Source: Penium margaritaceum | Taxonomy: Eukaryota > Streptophyta > Zygnematophyceae > Desmidiales > Peniaceae | Length of the DNA: 29,211 nucleotides | Reading direction: 5' to 3' | Assembly: GCA_023375785.1 (NCBI GenBank) | Contig: SZWC01001540.1 | Location: 151,339 to 180,549 of the forward strand | Shown here: positions 9,601 through 20,619 of the stretch, piece after piece | Numbering within the stretch: the first letter of the stretch is position 1 | Layout of the letters: the number at the start of each line of letters is the position of its first letter | The notes under the pieces: generated by a model | What the model was told of the DNA's origin: nothing | The model's database searches: none | What the model saw: the letters and a program-made list of their open reading frames with translations, nothing else | Position numbers and translations under genes: made by a program

Positions 9601-10530
9601 GGAAGCAATGTAAAGAGGAGAGGAGTTTGGAAACAGCCAAGAATAGGAGTAAATGGCAATACTCTTGCTTCTTCCAAAAAAAATGCGCCCAATGATTGTC
9701 CAAATGGTTACGATTGCCGCATACGGGAGTTCCTAAGATCCAAAAATTCAATAAGGGATCACGGATAACCAGGCTGGAATACTTTTGAGAGTGAAGCCAA
9801 GGGGTTGCAAAAGTCAAGAAACTTTGCCAGAGTTAGTTCAAGAGGTGCATCTTATGGTCTTCTATCTAACCAATTGATGACAAAGGAAAAAACGTCCATG
9901 GACAACTTCGCACTACTTGACTAAAGCAGTCGTTACGACAATAGATCGAGGATCTACATCTTGTAGCCGACTAGAGATCCTGCCCAATGAGCGACGACAT
10001 GGTGATTCTTTAATGTAATTTCTCATACCTGTAAAATCTGTAAGTCAAGTGGAGCAGCCGCGTTGTGTACATCAAACGCGATGGACAGGAGATCTTCTTG
10101 CAGCTCATGCAAGAGCCAAAATCCTACAATTGTGCTACAAGCAAAAACAACGTAGCCAAAACAACACAAGTGGTAGTAGTAATCGCACGCATCACGGTCG
10201 TCAGCTAATTTCTGCCAATCAACCTCGCAAAAAAACACCTGAGGAGAGGGGCCTTGGCGTGGTTGATCCACGTCAATCTTAGCAGCACCTGCATTAAATC
10301 TATCATCGTGGTTCACGCATTAGCGTCATCGACCTCATTAGCCTTGTCGACATCAAAGTTCGTGGACATATGAGACAAGTTTCCTCCATTTATAAAAAAT
10401 TTGAAAGGGGTGTTCCCCAAAGAGTTCTTGAGAGAACTCCTTTTTAAACATCAAACATGGAATTGAGCTAATATGAAGGGTGCTTACCAGATAAATGACA
10501 AAAACCTCTAGAGCTCAAGTGACAACAGGA
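9600..10530 (+). pseudogene. Protease and linker remnant of element B
   Basis: Highly decayed. Near 9835-9870 the reading SSRGASYGLLSNQLM aligns with the DGGAS active-site stretch of the D protease (LLDGGASHSFV), and the catalytic Asp position reads Ser (TCA 9838-9840). Near 10060-10200 a reading with VYIKRDGQEIFLQLMQEP aligns with the protease-RT linker of D. Near 10380-10500 FPKEFLRELLFKHQTWN and AYQINDK recall the N-terminal edge of RT. Open frames on the - strand here (9581-9817, 10023-10316) show no domain. Alignment is by eye and the protease call is tentative. Confidence 0.5.
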
Positions 10531-11690
10531 CAAGATGCTAACTCAGGGGTTTATCAAGCCGTTCGTTTCATCGTACTTTCCACCGGTACTATTTGTGAAA
10601 AAGAAAACTAGCAAAATTTGGATGTGCATGGACTTTCGGGCATCAAACCACACCACGATCAAGAACGGCTAGCCTCTACCATGAGCAAACGAGCTTTTAG
10701 ACCAACTACGTGGAGCAAGAATCTTCAACAAAATTGATGTACTAAGCGGCTACCACCCAATTTGCATTGCCAAAGAGAATATTGCAAAAACCGCCTTTCA
10801 AACATGTTACATGCATTTTGAATTCATGGTTATGTTGTTTGGACTCACAAACACCCTTGCAATGTTCATGGCAGCAATGAAGAATATCTTTCCACCATAC
10901 CTTGATGACTTTGTCTTGGTGTAACTTGACAATACCCTTGTGTACAGCTGAATCATAGAGCAACATCTATGACATCTCCAACATGTGCTTGAAGTCCTCC
11001 AATAGGAGAAGTTCTATGGTAAGCTCTCAAAGTGTGACTTCGGGCAACATTTGATCAAGTTTCTTGGACACATAATCAACGATAGACGGATATCCATGGA
11101 TCCACAACCAATATCTGTGGTGGCGGATTGGCCACTTCTAACAAAAATACGAGACATACAAGTTTTTCTTGACTTTTTTCATTACTATCAAATGTTTTTA
11201 AAGGATTATACCCGGTTGTCAATGCATCATTCTGATCTCACCCACAATAATGGCCAGTGGTATTGGGAATATAGCAAACAAGAAGCTTTTACGTCTTTAC
11301 GTAAAGCTCTAACCTCGGCACCAACCCTTCAATGAGCACATCCGACGGCCGCCTACATCATGGTCACAGATGCCTCCTATTGTGCAATCACACCCATCCT
11401 CCTACAAGATAACAGTGGAGGAGAACAACCCATCACCTACATTTTGCAGAGATTCATGGAGAAGAGCTCAACTATGCCTTCCCCGAAAAGGAGATGCTCA
11501 CAATTATCCATGCCTTCAAAATCTGGCACTGTTATATGGAGTGCCGCAAATGTGCAGTTTGAACGGATCACCACGTGCTCAGGTACCTGAAAACGCAGCC
11601 TAACCTTAGCCGAAGACAATCTCATTGGGTAGAGTTCCTCGAGTCCCACTCTGATAACAAGTTTGAGTATTGGCCATGAAACACAAATCT
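10530..11690 (+). pseudogene. Reverse transcriptase and RNase H remnant of element B
   Basis: RT copies the element RNA into DNA; RNase H removes the RNA strand. Visible: GFIKPFVSSYFPPVLFVKKK, WMCMDFRASN, ANELLDQLRGARIFNKIDV (first catalytic Asp kept), GYHPICIAKENIAKTAF, FEFMVMLFGLTN, then PYLDDFVLV followed by the true catalytic box. That box reads stop-Leu-Asp-Asn (TAA 10922-10924, AAT 10931-10933) instead of Tyr-x-Asp-Asp. The connection follows (KFLGHIINDRRISMDP, VFLDFFHYYQMFLKDY). RNase H has its Asp in MVTDAS (11360-11377), then TDHHVLRYLKTQPNLS and HWVEFLESHS to about 11690. More than six stops and several frame changes. Confidence 0.88.
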
Positions 11691-11779
11691 GACGGACGCA
11701 CTCAGCCACTAACCTGATGTCACGGAGGTTTATGCACTTCAGATTCAAGCCAACCCATACTTGGTGAAGTTGTTCGCAC

Positions 11780-12494
11780 TTGGTTATGAGGGGCACGAGG
11801 CCAGCGACACAACAAGGTTCCACTTTACACGCTCCTATTGGCAAAGACAGCACAAAACTCAAGTCGTCGACCCCAAATTTTAATAGATATGGCGCATGCC
11901 TCTACACCAGTGAAGGAGGCAATTTGGAAGTGCAAAAACTAAAAACAAAGATTGTAGAGCACTATTTTGGGGATAAGGTAGGGGTTGACGACACAAACGT
12001 CTGTTAAAGTTGCAACCTGTTTTTTAGCGTCACAAGAGTCGTACCAAATCCTTTGGTCTACTATAATCGTTGTCAATGCCAGAAGAATAATGGACGGACA
12101 TCTCCATTGATTTTGTGACTGGTTTGCTCATGACACTAGAAGGTTTTTATGCTAAAATTGTCATCGTGGACAGGTTCTTGAAGATGGCACACTTCATTCC
12201 AACCACTACGGATGTAGCCGCTAAGGGAGGAGTGCGACTCTTCATAGATCAAATTGTCCAACTGTATGGGGTCCTGTGATTAATCACGAGTGATCAAGAT
12301 GCTTGGTTCACCAGAACGTTCTACTGACATTTAATGTAGTGGTATGGGAGTTGACTTCAACTTTCTATGGTGTCCCATCCGCAAACCGATGGGCAAACTG
12401 AGCAAACCAACCAAACTCTCAAACAACTTCTTTGAACTCTATGCGAACCTCACGGCACCAGCTCGGCCGTCAAACTGCCTGTAACCAAGTTTTT
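11780..12494 (+). pseudogene. Truncated integrase of element B
   Basis: Integrase inserts the DNA copy into the genome. Readable pieces: LYTSEGGNLEVQKLKTKIVEHYF (about 11896-11965, around the N-terminal zinc region), WTDISIDFVTGLL (12091-12129, first catalytic Asp), KIVIVDRFLKMAHFIPTTTDV, LITSDQDAWFTR (second Asp kept), HPQTDGQTEQTNQTL (catalytic Glu kept), then TLCEPHGTS and KLPVTKF. D continues as KLQVAEFGYNLTTS, but B breaks after KF at about 12490-12494 and the next bases belong to element C. Several stops and frame changes. The chromodomain is absent. Confidence 0.85.
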
Positions 12495-12496
12495 GT

Positions 12497-13440
12497 CGGT
12501 CCCCGCTTCCACAAGTTGAGCTCTTCGACCAGCCTCGTGCGGCTTGCTTCTTCACAAAGATCGACCTCCATTCCATTCCAACTACCACCAGATCCGCATT
12601 GCAGTAGGTGTTGTGGAAACGACGGCCTTATCCACTCGCTTTCGTTAGTAGGATTTCCTCATGATGCCGTTCCGGTTGACCAATGTACCGGCCACCTTCA
12701 TGGTGGCAATGGACAACATCTTTATGCCGTACTTGGATGAATTTGTGGTGGTTCACGTGGACAACATCTTGCAGTATGACATAATGGCAAAAAAGCATGA
12801 GGAGCATGTGAAGAAGGTCCTCAAAATATTGGGGATAGAGAAACGTTTGCAAAAATATCCAAGTGTGAGGTTGCGGTGGGTAGATTTGAATTCCTTGGAC
12901 ACTTAATTGGCAATGGAAACATTTCCATTGACTCGAGCAAGGTGTCGGCCATGCAAGAGTGGCCGAAGTTGCGTAACATGCATGATGTGCAAATGTTCCT
13001 TGGTTTTTGCAACTACTATTGCAAGTTTATCATTGGCTACGTGGGAGTGTTAGCGCCACTTTACAATCTCACTTGGAACGATCGCAAGTGGATTTGGGGA
13101 GTTAGCAAGCAAGAACCATTTGACAATCTCAAAATGGCAAGGACCTCCGTGCCTGCCTTCCACTTGGCCAACAACGGCGGTGAGTTTGAAATGGTGATAG
13201 GTGGTTGCCATTCCCATGGTCACAACCTTCAAAAAAAGGCTCTGCTACTTCAAGGCGCGGAAACACACAATCTGCACATACCACCACGCGTTGAAGTACT
13301 TAAAGACGTAGCCAAACCTGAGTCAGCGGTAAGCCCGTTGGGTGGAATACCTTGAGTCACACTTCAACTATGAGATCGTGTATCGGCCAGTTCACATTTA
13401 CCCGTCTGACACATTCTCATGGCAACCGCACCTGATGATG
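12497..13440 (+). pseudogene. RT (partial) and RNase H remnant of element C
   Basis: Starts in mid-RT: PLPQVELFDQPRAACFFTKIDL (first catalytic Asp kept), frame change, NYHQIRIAVG, then MPFRLTNVPATFMVAMDNIF and PYLDEFVVV. The catalytic box reads His-Val-Asp-Asn (12754-12765) instead of Tyr-x-Asp-Asp. FEFLGHLIGNGNISID, MFLGFCNYYCKFI and APLYNLTWNDRKWIW follow in a long open stretch (12876-13355). In RNase H the first catalytic Asp of the V-x-D-A-S motif reads Gly (GGT 13200-13202). Further on, another frame gives YHHALKYLKT and ARWVEYLESHFNYEIVYRP. Both enzymes would be inactive. Confidence 0.85.
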
Positions 13441-13559
13441 CAGGTTGCGTCTCTCACCATCCATGAAGATGCTTTCCTTGAAACTCTTCGCGGAGGAATA
13501 CAAGGCACATGGGGAGTATGATGCTTGAGGATTCTCATTTGAGGTGTCATATTGGCGAT

Positions 13560-14545
13560 GGCGTGACAAGCAGCAGGTGGTAGTTCTTGTTGTGTCGGCA
13601 CATCACCAACGGATTTTGGAGGAGTGCCACGATAATGGCCCAAGCGGCCACTTCTCCGCCGAAAACACATTGAAGACAGTGCCTTGCTTCTTTTGATGTC
13701 ATTGGAGGCGGCTGATTTTTGTGATGTGTGCCAATGTGGTGTTGGTGGTGGTGGATACCTTCAGCAAGATGTCGCACTTCATTGTGACGCGTGATACATT
13801 GAGCACAGATGGCTCAAATTGATTGTTTCTCTAGCACGTGATGCGTCTCCATGACATGCCAAAGTCCATTGTGAGCGATTGTGGCCCATGCTTCATAAGT
13901 AAGTTATGGTGAGAACTCATGGAGCGGAACGGTAGCAAGGTGCAGCCATTGACCAACTTTCATCCCGTAACTGACGGACACATGGTGCAGACGAATCAAC
14001 TACTGAAGCACCTCCTCCATACGATTGGTGATCTGAACGAGTCGGCATGGGACCAACGGTTGCCGGCCGTTAAACAAGCATACAACTACGCCATGTCTAC
14101 CTCCACTGCCAAGGCGCCATTTGAGATGGTGAACGAGATGATGCCTACCACGCACCTCAGTTTTCCCGTTACCAGCATCCTTCCCACGGTGGAGTCTATG
14201 GCACGTGACTTCAAGCCGATTTGGCAAGCGACGCGGCATGCATTGGCAAAGGTACAAGATCAGAAGAATTTTCAATTGGACTGCCAGCGTGCAGATGCAA
14301 CACTAAAATTCAATGATCTAGTGCTTCTTAACAGCGCACACGGCAACCTTTGCGGGGTCTGAACAGACAAGGAAAAACTTTGGTGGCTTAGTTCATTTGA
14401 GGTGCTCAAAATGTAGACAACCGTGGTGGAACGGTTGGCTGTTTGGCCTTCCATGCCGGTCTAAGACGTGTTCCACATCTCCAAGCTCAAAATCCACCAT
14501 GATTTGATTAAGCATCTAAGGGGGTGCAGTTTTGGGCCTCCGCTG
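13560..14545 (+). pseudogene. Integrase remnant of element C
   Basis: Order of the family is visible: zinc-binding N-terminus (ILEECHDNGPSGHFSAENTL, about 13613-13672), VVLVVVDTFSKMSHFI (about 13738-13785), HDMPKSIVSDCGPCF (second catalytic Asp, about 13850-13895), then a 147-codon open stretch (13919-14362). The catalytic Glu of the DGxxExTN motif is Val (GTG 13985-13987, reading DGHMVQTNQ). KQAYNYAMSTSTAKAPFEMV and DLVLLNSAH follow. The C-terminal VFHISKLK-like end lies near 14470-14500 in a broken frame. Dead by catalytic loss and stops. Confidence 0.82.
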
Positions 14546-14566
14546 GCCATTGAGGGCAAGGAATAG

Positions 14567-14794
14567 TTGGAGGTGGAGGCCATCCATGACCAACGTTGCT
14601 GTGGCTGTGGATGGGAGTACCTTGTTAAGTGGAAGGGTTATGACGCAACCCAAGAATCATGGGAGCCTTCCCAGGACTTCAACATTCGCGGGGTGAATGC
14701 CATCCTCCAAGATGACATGTCAAGAGCAAACCGGGACGGATCGCTCCTAAATGGGGGGGGGAGGATAGTGCCTACGGAACCGATTACGGCTTGA
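14567..14794 (+). pseudogene. Chromodomain at the end of element C
   Basis: A 75-codon open stretch with a well-preserved chromodomain: EVEAIHDQRCCGCGWEYLVK, WKGYDATQESWEP, SQDFN. The aromatic and Trp positions of the domain (Trp, Tyr, Trp-Lys, Trp-Glu-Pro) are present. Chromodomains on integrases steer insertion toward marked chromatin, often heterochromatin. It is the best-preserved protein domain in element C, and its reading frame runs through the polypurine tract. Confidence 0.85.
14753..14766 (+). other. Polypurine tract of element C
   Basis: Nine G followed by AGGA just before TAG-TG, where the LTR starts. It overlaps the end of the chromodomain reading frame. Confidence 0.75.
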
Positions 14795-15540
14795 GGATTC
14801 TTTGAATGTGAAATCTGACTATGCAATGTAATTTACTAGAAAAACCGAGCAAGATCAACCCAATAATGGGTTGGATCCATTAAGAATGAAGGAAGTTACG
14901 CCCGGCCAAAGGTTGGACCGGCTGAGGGTAAAACATGTGACTGGAATTAAACTCCGAGGACTAGGGCTCAACCCTCGGAAGACCCAACAAGGCCAAAGCG
15001 CACCTTGGGGCCCGGTTTGTCAATGATTCAAGAATCATTAAGGGCCAAGCGTGCTTTGAAATGGTATCTTGACATGTTACAACCACAAAGGGCGCTTTGG
15101 TCGGCCATCATCGCCGCTAATGGTGCTGCCAACGGCAGATTACTATGATTAACAGAAACAAGTATATTGCGGCAGTTCGTCCATGGAATTATGTGATTTG
15201 TTTTGCGTTGGAAAGCTAATAAGATAAGCTACATGATGCTAAGGTTATGACTCTCATGCCTTCCCCATACGGAGTTACTCATTGCTCAGTGACCCCGGGT
15301 TGTCTAGGATGTGTGATCATGTACATATACTCTTTTATGTTTACACTTGGATAACAACTATAGTTTACTCCTACTTTGCTATACGTGTTCACGTACTCCG
15401 CTAAGATGATCATACGCTTCTGCAAACCTAAGAAGGTGTGCACTGGCCTCCCTTTGATCGTTGTTGCCGCTGGTTGGTGCCTACACCATCCGTTTGTGCC
15501 TAGCAGATTGCATCAGATTTACACTCTAAGGAAGCGCTAA
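14769..15540 (+). repeat. Probable 3' LTR of element C (right edge uncertain)
   Basis: Begins TGCCTACGGAACCG directly after the polypurine tract. It contains short inverted repeats such as CCCAATAATGGGTT and ATGATTCAAGAATCATT. The family differs from the LTRs of A, B and D. The right end cannot be fixed without a second copy; candidates ending in CA lie around 15505-15525. Length would be roughly 0.75 kb. Confidence 0.55.
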
Positions 15541-16250
15541 TCAACCCAGATTCATACAATCCACAATTAGTGTATCCAAAAATGTTTTCCTTCAACCATT
15601 GTTTCATCAATATTCATACTCGTGAATGCATGTGACTTAAGCCCATAGAGAAATTCCTTGCCATACATGGAAGGAGTGAATGTGTTTGAATGAGATCGAG
15701 ACAGTTTCGTGATTTATCGATGTTCACTTTTCTGTTCACTCCCGAATACACTTTGTTGTACAAAGTTTCAAGGGTGACGTGAAGGGTTACATATGCACAC
15801 TCTGAGAACGAGACCCAAACTAAGAGGACCAATCTTTTCTAGCACTAAGATAAGTTCTAAGAATTGTCACTTCGAAGTGTGGAAATGCATTCTTTATCAA
15901 CGCCATCGAGAAGGAAAATTTGATGCAAAATGGAATACAAGATGGTTTTGTAAGGAATTCAATAAGGAATGGAAAAAATAAAATACAATCCCCACTACAT
16001 TCACCCAATATACCTGGCGTATTGGGCGCGGAGGGGAAAATCAAGCATGTTGAGAGTACGCAAGTGTACACATTTTCACGTGTTTGTGAAACGCCAAGAG
16101 GGGGGGAACAATCGAGCATGTCGAGTGTACAAAAATTTACACAATTTTGCGTTTTAATGATAATGAACCAATACAATCCCTCCATAAAATCCGGCAAGGG
16201 GGGAGATCCAAGCATGATTGTGCTAAGCGAATGATGTGCATGAACTTACT
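15541..16250. other. Unassigned sequence with a thrice-repeated G-rich motif
   Basis: About 700 bases without a recognisable gene. Overlapping open frames on both strands (15793-16234) show no domain. It contains small hairpins (ACTTTGT-TGT-ACAAAGT near 15749; CCCAATATAC...GTATTGGG near 16007-16028) and the repeated motif listed separately. It could be the terminal part of an unidentified mobile element. Confidence 0.45.
16031..16216 (+). repeat. Three spaced copies of a GGGG-A-rich-AGCATG motif
   Basis: GAGGGGAAAATCAAGCATG (about 16031-16049), GAGGGGGGGAACAATCGAGCATG (about 16098-16120) and AAGGGGGGAGATCCAAGCATG (about 16196-16216). The first two copies extend into a longer similar stretch (TGTTGAG/TGTCGAG, AGTGTACA, a TTTACACA/TACACATTTT-like run, GCG/ACGC), so they look like a diverged direct duplication of some 65-70 bases. 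Confidence 0.6.
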
Positions 16251-17832
16251 CGAACATTCAATAAAGTCGTTTTGTATGTTTTCCTTGAACAGATTATCTT
16301 GCTTAGTTTTATGCCTGCCTTTTTAAGAATATATTCCGCCCACAAATACCCATAATTGCTTTAAAATACACATTTAAGTAAGGGACGCGATATCACAAAG
16401 CTTAACAATTTAGAAACATATCCATGTTTAACTCTTTCCAATATATTCTGAACAATTCAAACACAAATTGGTTATTCCGTTAACCAACTAAGTACTGTTT
16501 CACAAAGTGTATACACCCAAGTATGGTGCTACAAAGTAAGGATACTACACATCTGATGTACACAGATTATGTAGTGTATTAAAGTGATACGATTAATCAT
16601 CAATGGGTTACCTTTGTTCATATTTCAATGGAATTAACATCTCTTAATGTTCCCTTCAAAGGTCTAATTATTTTTGTAGCTCTTTAAACATATTTTGGAT
16701 CTCTTATTTCTAATACAGTAGTTGTATCATATATTTGAAGTTAATGCGTCATTCAAGGAAAATCGTTTTTGTGCGAATTTTAACCTTCGTGAAAATAATT
16801 TGACTATTCTGATTTTTCTCAACTTTTTTTATTACCAAATTTAACCATCACAATAACGATTGTTGTGATATTCATGGTTGTAATGGTTTCCCGTTATTAA
16901 AATAGCCTTATCCATATTGTTTTGGTTCTCTTGGACATTGGATTGAAATTCCACATGGCGGGAAAACCACTGATGCAAAAGTAAGAACGTCTACCATGTT
17001 TTTGGTGATATAGAGGTTCTATTTGGTCTTGGAATGGAGAATTACAATTGGAATACCCTTTCCTATGCTGCATCACATTGTGCATCATTGAAAATGAAGT
17101 ATTCATAAAATGATGTTAACAAAAAAAACTCATAAATGAAATTATCTAACATAAGATAATGTAATAATTCTGAAGTATTCGTTAAAGGCTTAAATAATAG
17201 AAGGAAAGCTAGGATGTTTGAAGAGAATTTGTTAAAAAAACATACAAAACAATTCTTAGATAGATTTATGCAATTAAAGTATTAAATGTATATTTGTTTA
17301 GATATATGTTAGAGGGCACCATCCAATCTGAAAAACACATTGCAAACAAAAAAATGTGGATAAATCATTCATGAAACAACCTCCAAAAATACAATTGACA
17401 CGATTCCACCACGTTCAATCGAAAGCTGACTTATTCAAAATCATGGATACTAAAATGGTGTGTAATATATAGCCTATGGTGAAACATCCAAAGTTACCCA
17501 ATCTGATTTTCCTTTATAGCTTATGGCATGGTCCACTCGTGGAAACATATACTTCATGAACTATGTATCAAGTACAGGTATCATGTGGTGGTGATTTCAC
17601 TATCTACATATCATGAGACATGCGAGAATGAAGTTTAGAGGTCATCCATCATCAAACTCGACATCAAACCATTTTCCTCTTCATGTCTAGGTTTCAAACC
17701 AGTAAGTACAAATTTCTATCTCTAGGTTTAACAATAACTATTCATTGATCCTACATGGAACACGTAAGACTCAGATCCATACTAATGTTCATTTTTGGTG
17801 CATCCTTATTGAATGAGAAAATTAAGTCATGG
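16251..17832. other. A+T-rich spacer, no gene recognised
   Basis: About 1.6 kb of A+T-rich sequence. The longest open frame is 69 codons on the - strand (16897-17106), without a recognisable motif. Nothing else seen. Confidence 0.6.
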
Positions 17833-17995
17833 AGTGAGTGCATGAGAAAGTGAGTGAGGTAAAAATTGGATGAGTGAGTGAGTGAGGGAGTGAGTGAGTG
17901 ATAGAGTGAGTGAGTGAGTGAGTGACTGAGTAAGAGAGTGAGTGACAGAGGGAATGAATGAGCGAGTAGGTGAGTTAGTGAGTTAATGATTCAGC
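17833..17995. repeat. TGAG tetranucleotide repeat (imperfect)
   Basis: Runs of TGAG/GAGT interrupted by variants (GAGG, GATA, GACT, TAAG, GACA). The purest part lies around 17871-17932. It leads into the compound microsatellite 80 bases downstream. Confidence 0.9.
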
Positions 17996-18068
17996 AATTT
18001 AGTTAGTGGATGGTTGATGTTTTAAATACGTGTGATAGAGAGTAACTTAGTTATTTGGTAAGTTCATA

Positions 18069-18475
<407 letters not shown>

Positions 18476-18559
18476 TTTGTGTGTGTTTCTCTCTTTTTGT
18501 GTGTATGTTCTTTTGTGTATGTTTCTATGTGTATGTGTGTGTGTGTGGGTGTGTGTTTC

Positions 18560-18637
<78 letters not shown>

Positions 18638-18660
18638 TGTGTGTTTGTGTGTTTGCATGT
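18476..18660. repeat. Imperfect TG-rich tract with a pure (TG)36 core
   Basis: Imperfect TGTG/TATG/TTTG-rich sequence flanks an uninterrupted TG run from 18564 to 18635 (36 units). Cys/Val open frames on + and His/Thr frames on - are artefacts of the repeat. Confidence 0.95.
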
Positions 18661-20016
18661 CTGAATATGTGTTTTTGTGTGATTTTGTGTATTCAGAGAC
18701 ATAGATTTGCATCTATGCAATATTTAGTGCCAAACAGGTGCCAAGATTTACAAAAAAAATCAAAAACAGAAAGCTCACTAAAATACAAGCTTCAATAATA
18801 CACATAAAGAATCGTACTTTTGTGGGGGTTATTAATTAGACATTAATGATGTTATGCTGAACCGTGAATCAATCACTTAATCATGGGAGCAACATGTAAT
18901 CACTACAATTGTTGTCTTCAATGTTATGTTACTTTGGAAAGCTTCACAACAATGTTTTTTTCGATGACTCTTCTAGGTTATTACTACAATCCCTTGAACA
19001 AAAAGTAAGTAGAAAAGGCCACTGGAATATAGAAGAGATCAATCATTCAGAAATCCAGGAAATCCAATAATTTACTCATGGTAGGCATACCAAAAAACAT
19101 CAAACCAACCATATAAAGTTTTGGATACGAGTAATCATAAAAAAATATCACTTTCCATGCACTGAGAACGTTGTTTTCACTTATGATTGGAATTTCATTC
19201 ATCCATATACATGAATATATTTGAGGACTAAATACACCGCTTTTGCAAGACTTCAACTCATGAAGATGTGTAAACAGAAATTGTCTTTTACATTGGACAG
19301 AATTTTAGACTTCGAACATATCTTCCATCATAAGAATGTTTTACTAAATCGTTTGCGATGGTTGATTGATCAATGAAAAACCAGGGAGTCAATACAAACC
19401 TGATAGAATTATGAATGAACCAACCAGGAGGAAAAGAACCATGCAAGAGTTTATTCTACAAACCATTTAAAAGAACATTTTATAGGAAGACAGCTAACAT
19501 ATGAATCAATTCATAGATTCCAAAACTATGAGACATTCATAAAATCTAACACCAAGCTAAAAAATGAAAAGAGAAAACATCTAAAGTTATGAAAATACAA
19601 TTTCAAAAACAAAGAAAAGATAGATTTAGGGAAGAGCCATCTATTGAGCAAACATACCAATTGAACATTCATTTACACAGAAAAAAACAACATACTAGTC
19701 TTTTATGGCTCTAAAGCCTTGTTCACTCTTTAAAAAGCTATGCAAGAAAAGGCATGAAAACAAATAAGCCACTTATGTATCTAACTTGCTCATTGAAAAC
19801 CAGCCAATAAATCAGCCAAAGCACCAAGTAGACACGTTTTCAACAAAAAAATACTACATTGCAAATCAAGCAAATAACACCCAACGTTGCACGCTAACAT
19901 TAAAAAAACAATTTAAAAAGTATTAAAAAAATCAGAATAAATTTCAAATAAATTGGATACCTGAAATTTCAACAATCGTAAATTAAGAAAAATATAATTC
20001 GTGGAATTGATATGCT
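18661..20016. other. A+T-rich spacer, no gene recognised
   Basis: About 1.35 kb up to the target duplication of element D. The longest open frame is 69 codons on the - strand (19047-19256), without a domain. This appears to be the sequence into which element D inserted; it continues after 25888. Confidence 0.6.
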
Positions 20017-20021
20017 AGCAT
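20017..20021. repeat. Left target-site duplication of element D (AGCAT)
   Basis: AGCAT directly abuts the left end of element D. The same five bases abut its right end. Five bases is the usual Ty3/gypsy duplication length. Confidence 0.75.
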
Positions 20022-20561
20022 TATTATTTGGGCAGAAATGAGTTGGTTCACGCTTCAAATCAAGAGGTTTCACTTGTCGCGAGAATGGGATTGTTTGATA
20101 ACATTGAGAAGTGGAAATTCTACATGTCATCATAAGTGCCAAAACTCGATGAACTTTATACAATGTGCGAGTGCAAGAGAAAAGAGGCTTGGTCAAGTCA
20201 TTTGGAGTTCCGGCCGTTCACGTGACATGATGTTGTGTTCTAGTTCAATTGCTCAAGAAGGCCCTTGTTGGTTTGACGGGGGGCTGTAAGACCAAGTTTA
20301 AGACCAAGTTTGTGGAAGTCGTGCATTGGAACTTTGTTTGTAGTCTAGAAACATTGAGTATTGTTGTTAGTATGTTCTTGCGAGTTTGGGAATCTACCAA
20401 AAAATGGTGGGTTAGTGCGTGGATATTCTAAGATATTCCGGAGGAATGCCCTCGTTGTGCAAAAAACTGGTCGCGATAAAGTCGCAATGTACGATGGGAG
20501 TTGCAAAGCAAAAAATAGACTAATTCTGTGTTTGGGTCCTATATATGCCATCGGCATAAGA
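20022..20561 (-). repeat. 3' LTR of element D
   Basis: 540 bp. On the - strand it starts TCTTATGCCGATGGCATA after the polypurine tract and ends ...TAATA at the AGCAT duplication (TAACA in the other LTR). It shares long blocks with the right-hand LTR, for example ATTCCGGAGGAATGCCCTCG (+ strand). Open frames across it are incidental. Confidence 0.9.
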
Positions 20562-20575
20562 CTTTCCCCAGTTTT
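20562..20575 (-). other. Polypurine tract of element D
   Basis: Reads AAAACTGGGGAAAG on the - strand, immediately before the 3' LTR. Homologous to the tract of element A at 5614-5627. Confidence 0.8.
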
Positions 20576-20619
20576 AACCACGACGCCCTGGCGGATTACC
20601 GTTGCCAGGCTGTGGGCGA

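Larger units (their letters stand above)
7772..12494 (+). mobile_element. Element B: 5' four-fifths of a Ty3/gypsy retrotransposon
   Basis: Runs in order: 5' LTR, primer-binding site, gag with zinc knuckle, protease remnant, RT, RNase H, integrase up to the segment just after the catalytic Glu. It has no chromodomain, polypurine tract or 3' LTR: near 12494 the reading changes directly into the RT of element C. It aligns with element D along its whole length (for example gag KIFLTSLEV and SWW(T/A), integrase HPQTDG). All coding parts are broken. As the 3' end is missing, no target duplication can be sought. Confidence 0.9.
12494..15540 (+). mobile_element. Element C: 3' part of a second chromodomain Ty3/gypsy retrotransposon
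   Basis: Begins inside the RT palm (SPLPQVELFDQPRAACFFTKI from about 12500) and proceeds through RNase H, integrase, chromodomain, G-run polypurine tract and a 3' LTR unrelated to those of A, B and D. The 5' LTR, gag, protease and first third of RT are missing. Chromodomain and LTR show it is a different family from its neighbours. The right edge is approximate. Confidence 0.85.

Noticed and set aside
10023..10316. 97-codon open frame on the - strand
   Set aside because: Lies antisense to the protease-RT linker of element B, which can be aligned with D on the + strand.
10898..10909. YLDD at this position of element B taken as the catalytic RT box
   Set aside because: In Ty3/gypsy RT the segment P-Y/F-L-D-x-F-V precedes the catalytic box by about eight residues. 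The real box is at 10922-10933 and is mutated.
5100..12494. A and B as two halves of one element
   Set aside because: A is the 3' end and lies upstream of B's 5' end in the same orientation, with 1.7 kb between. Two separate insertions, or the remains of a tandem pair, fit better.
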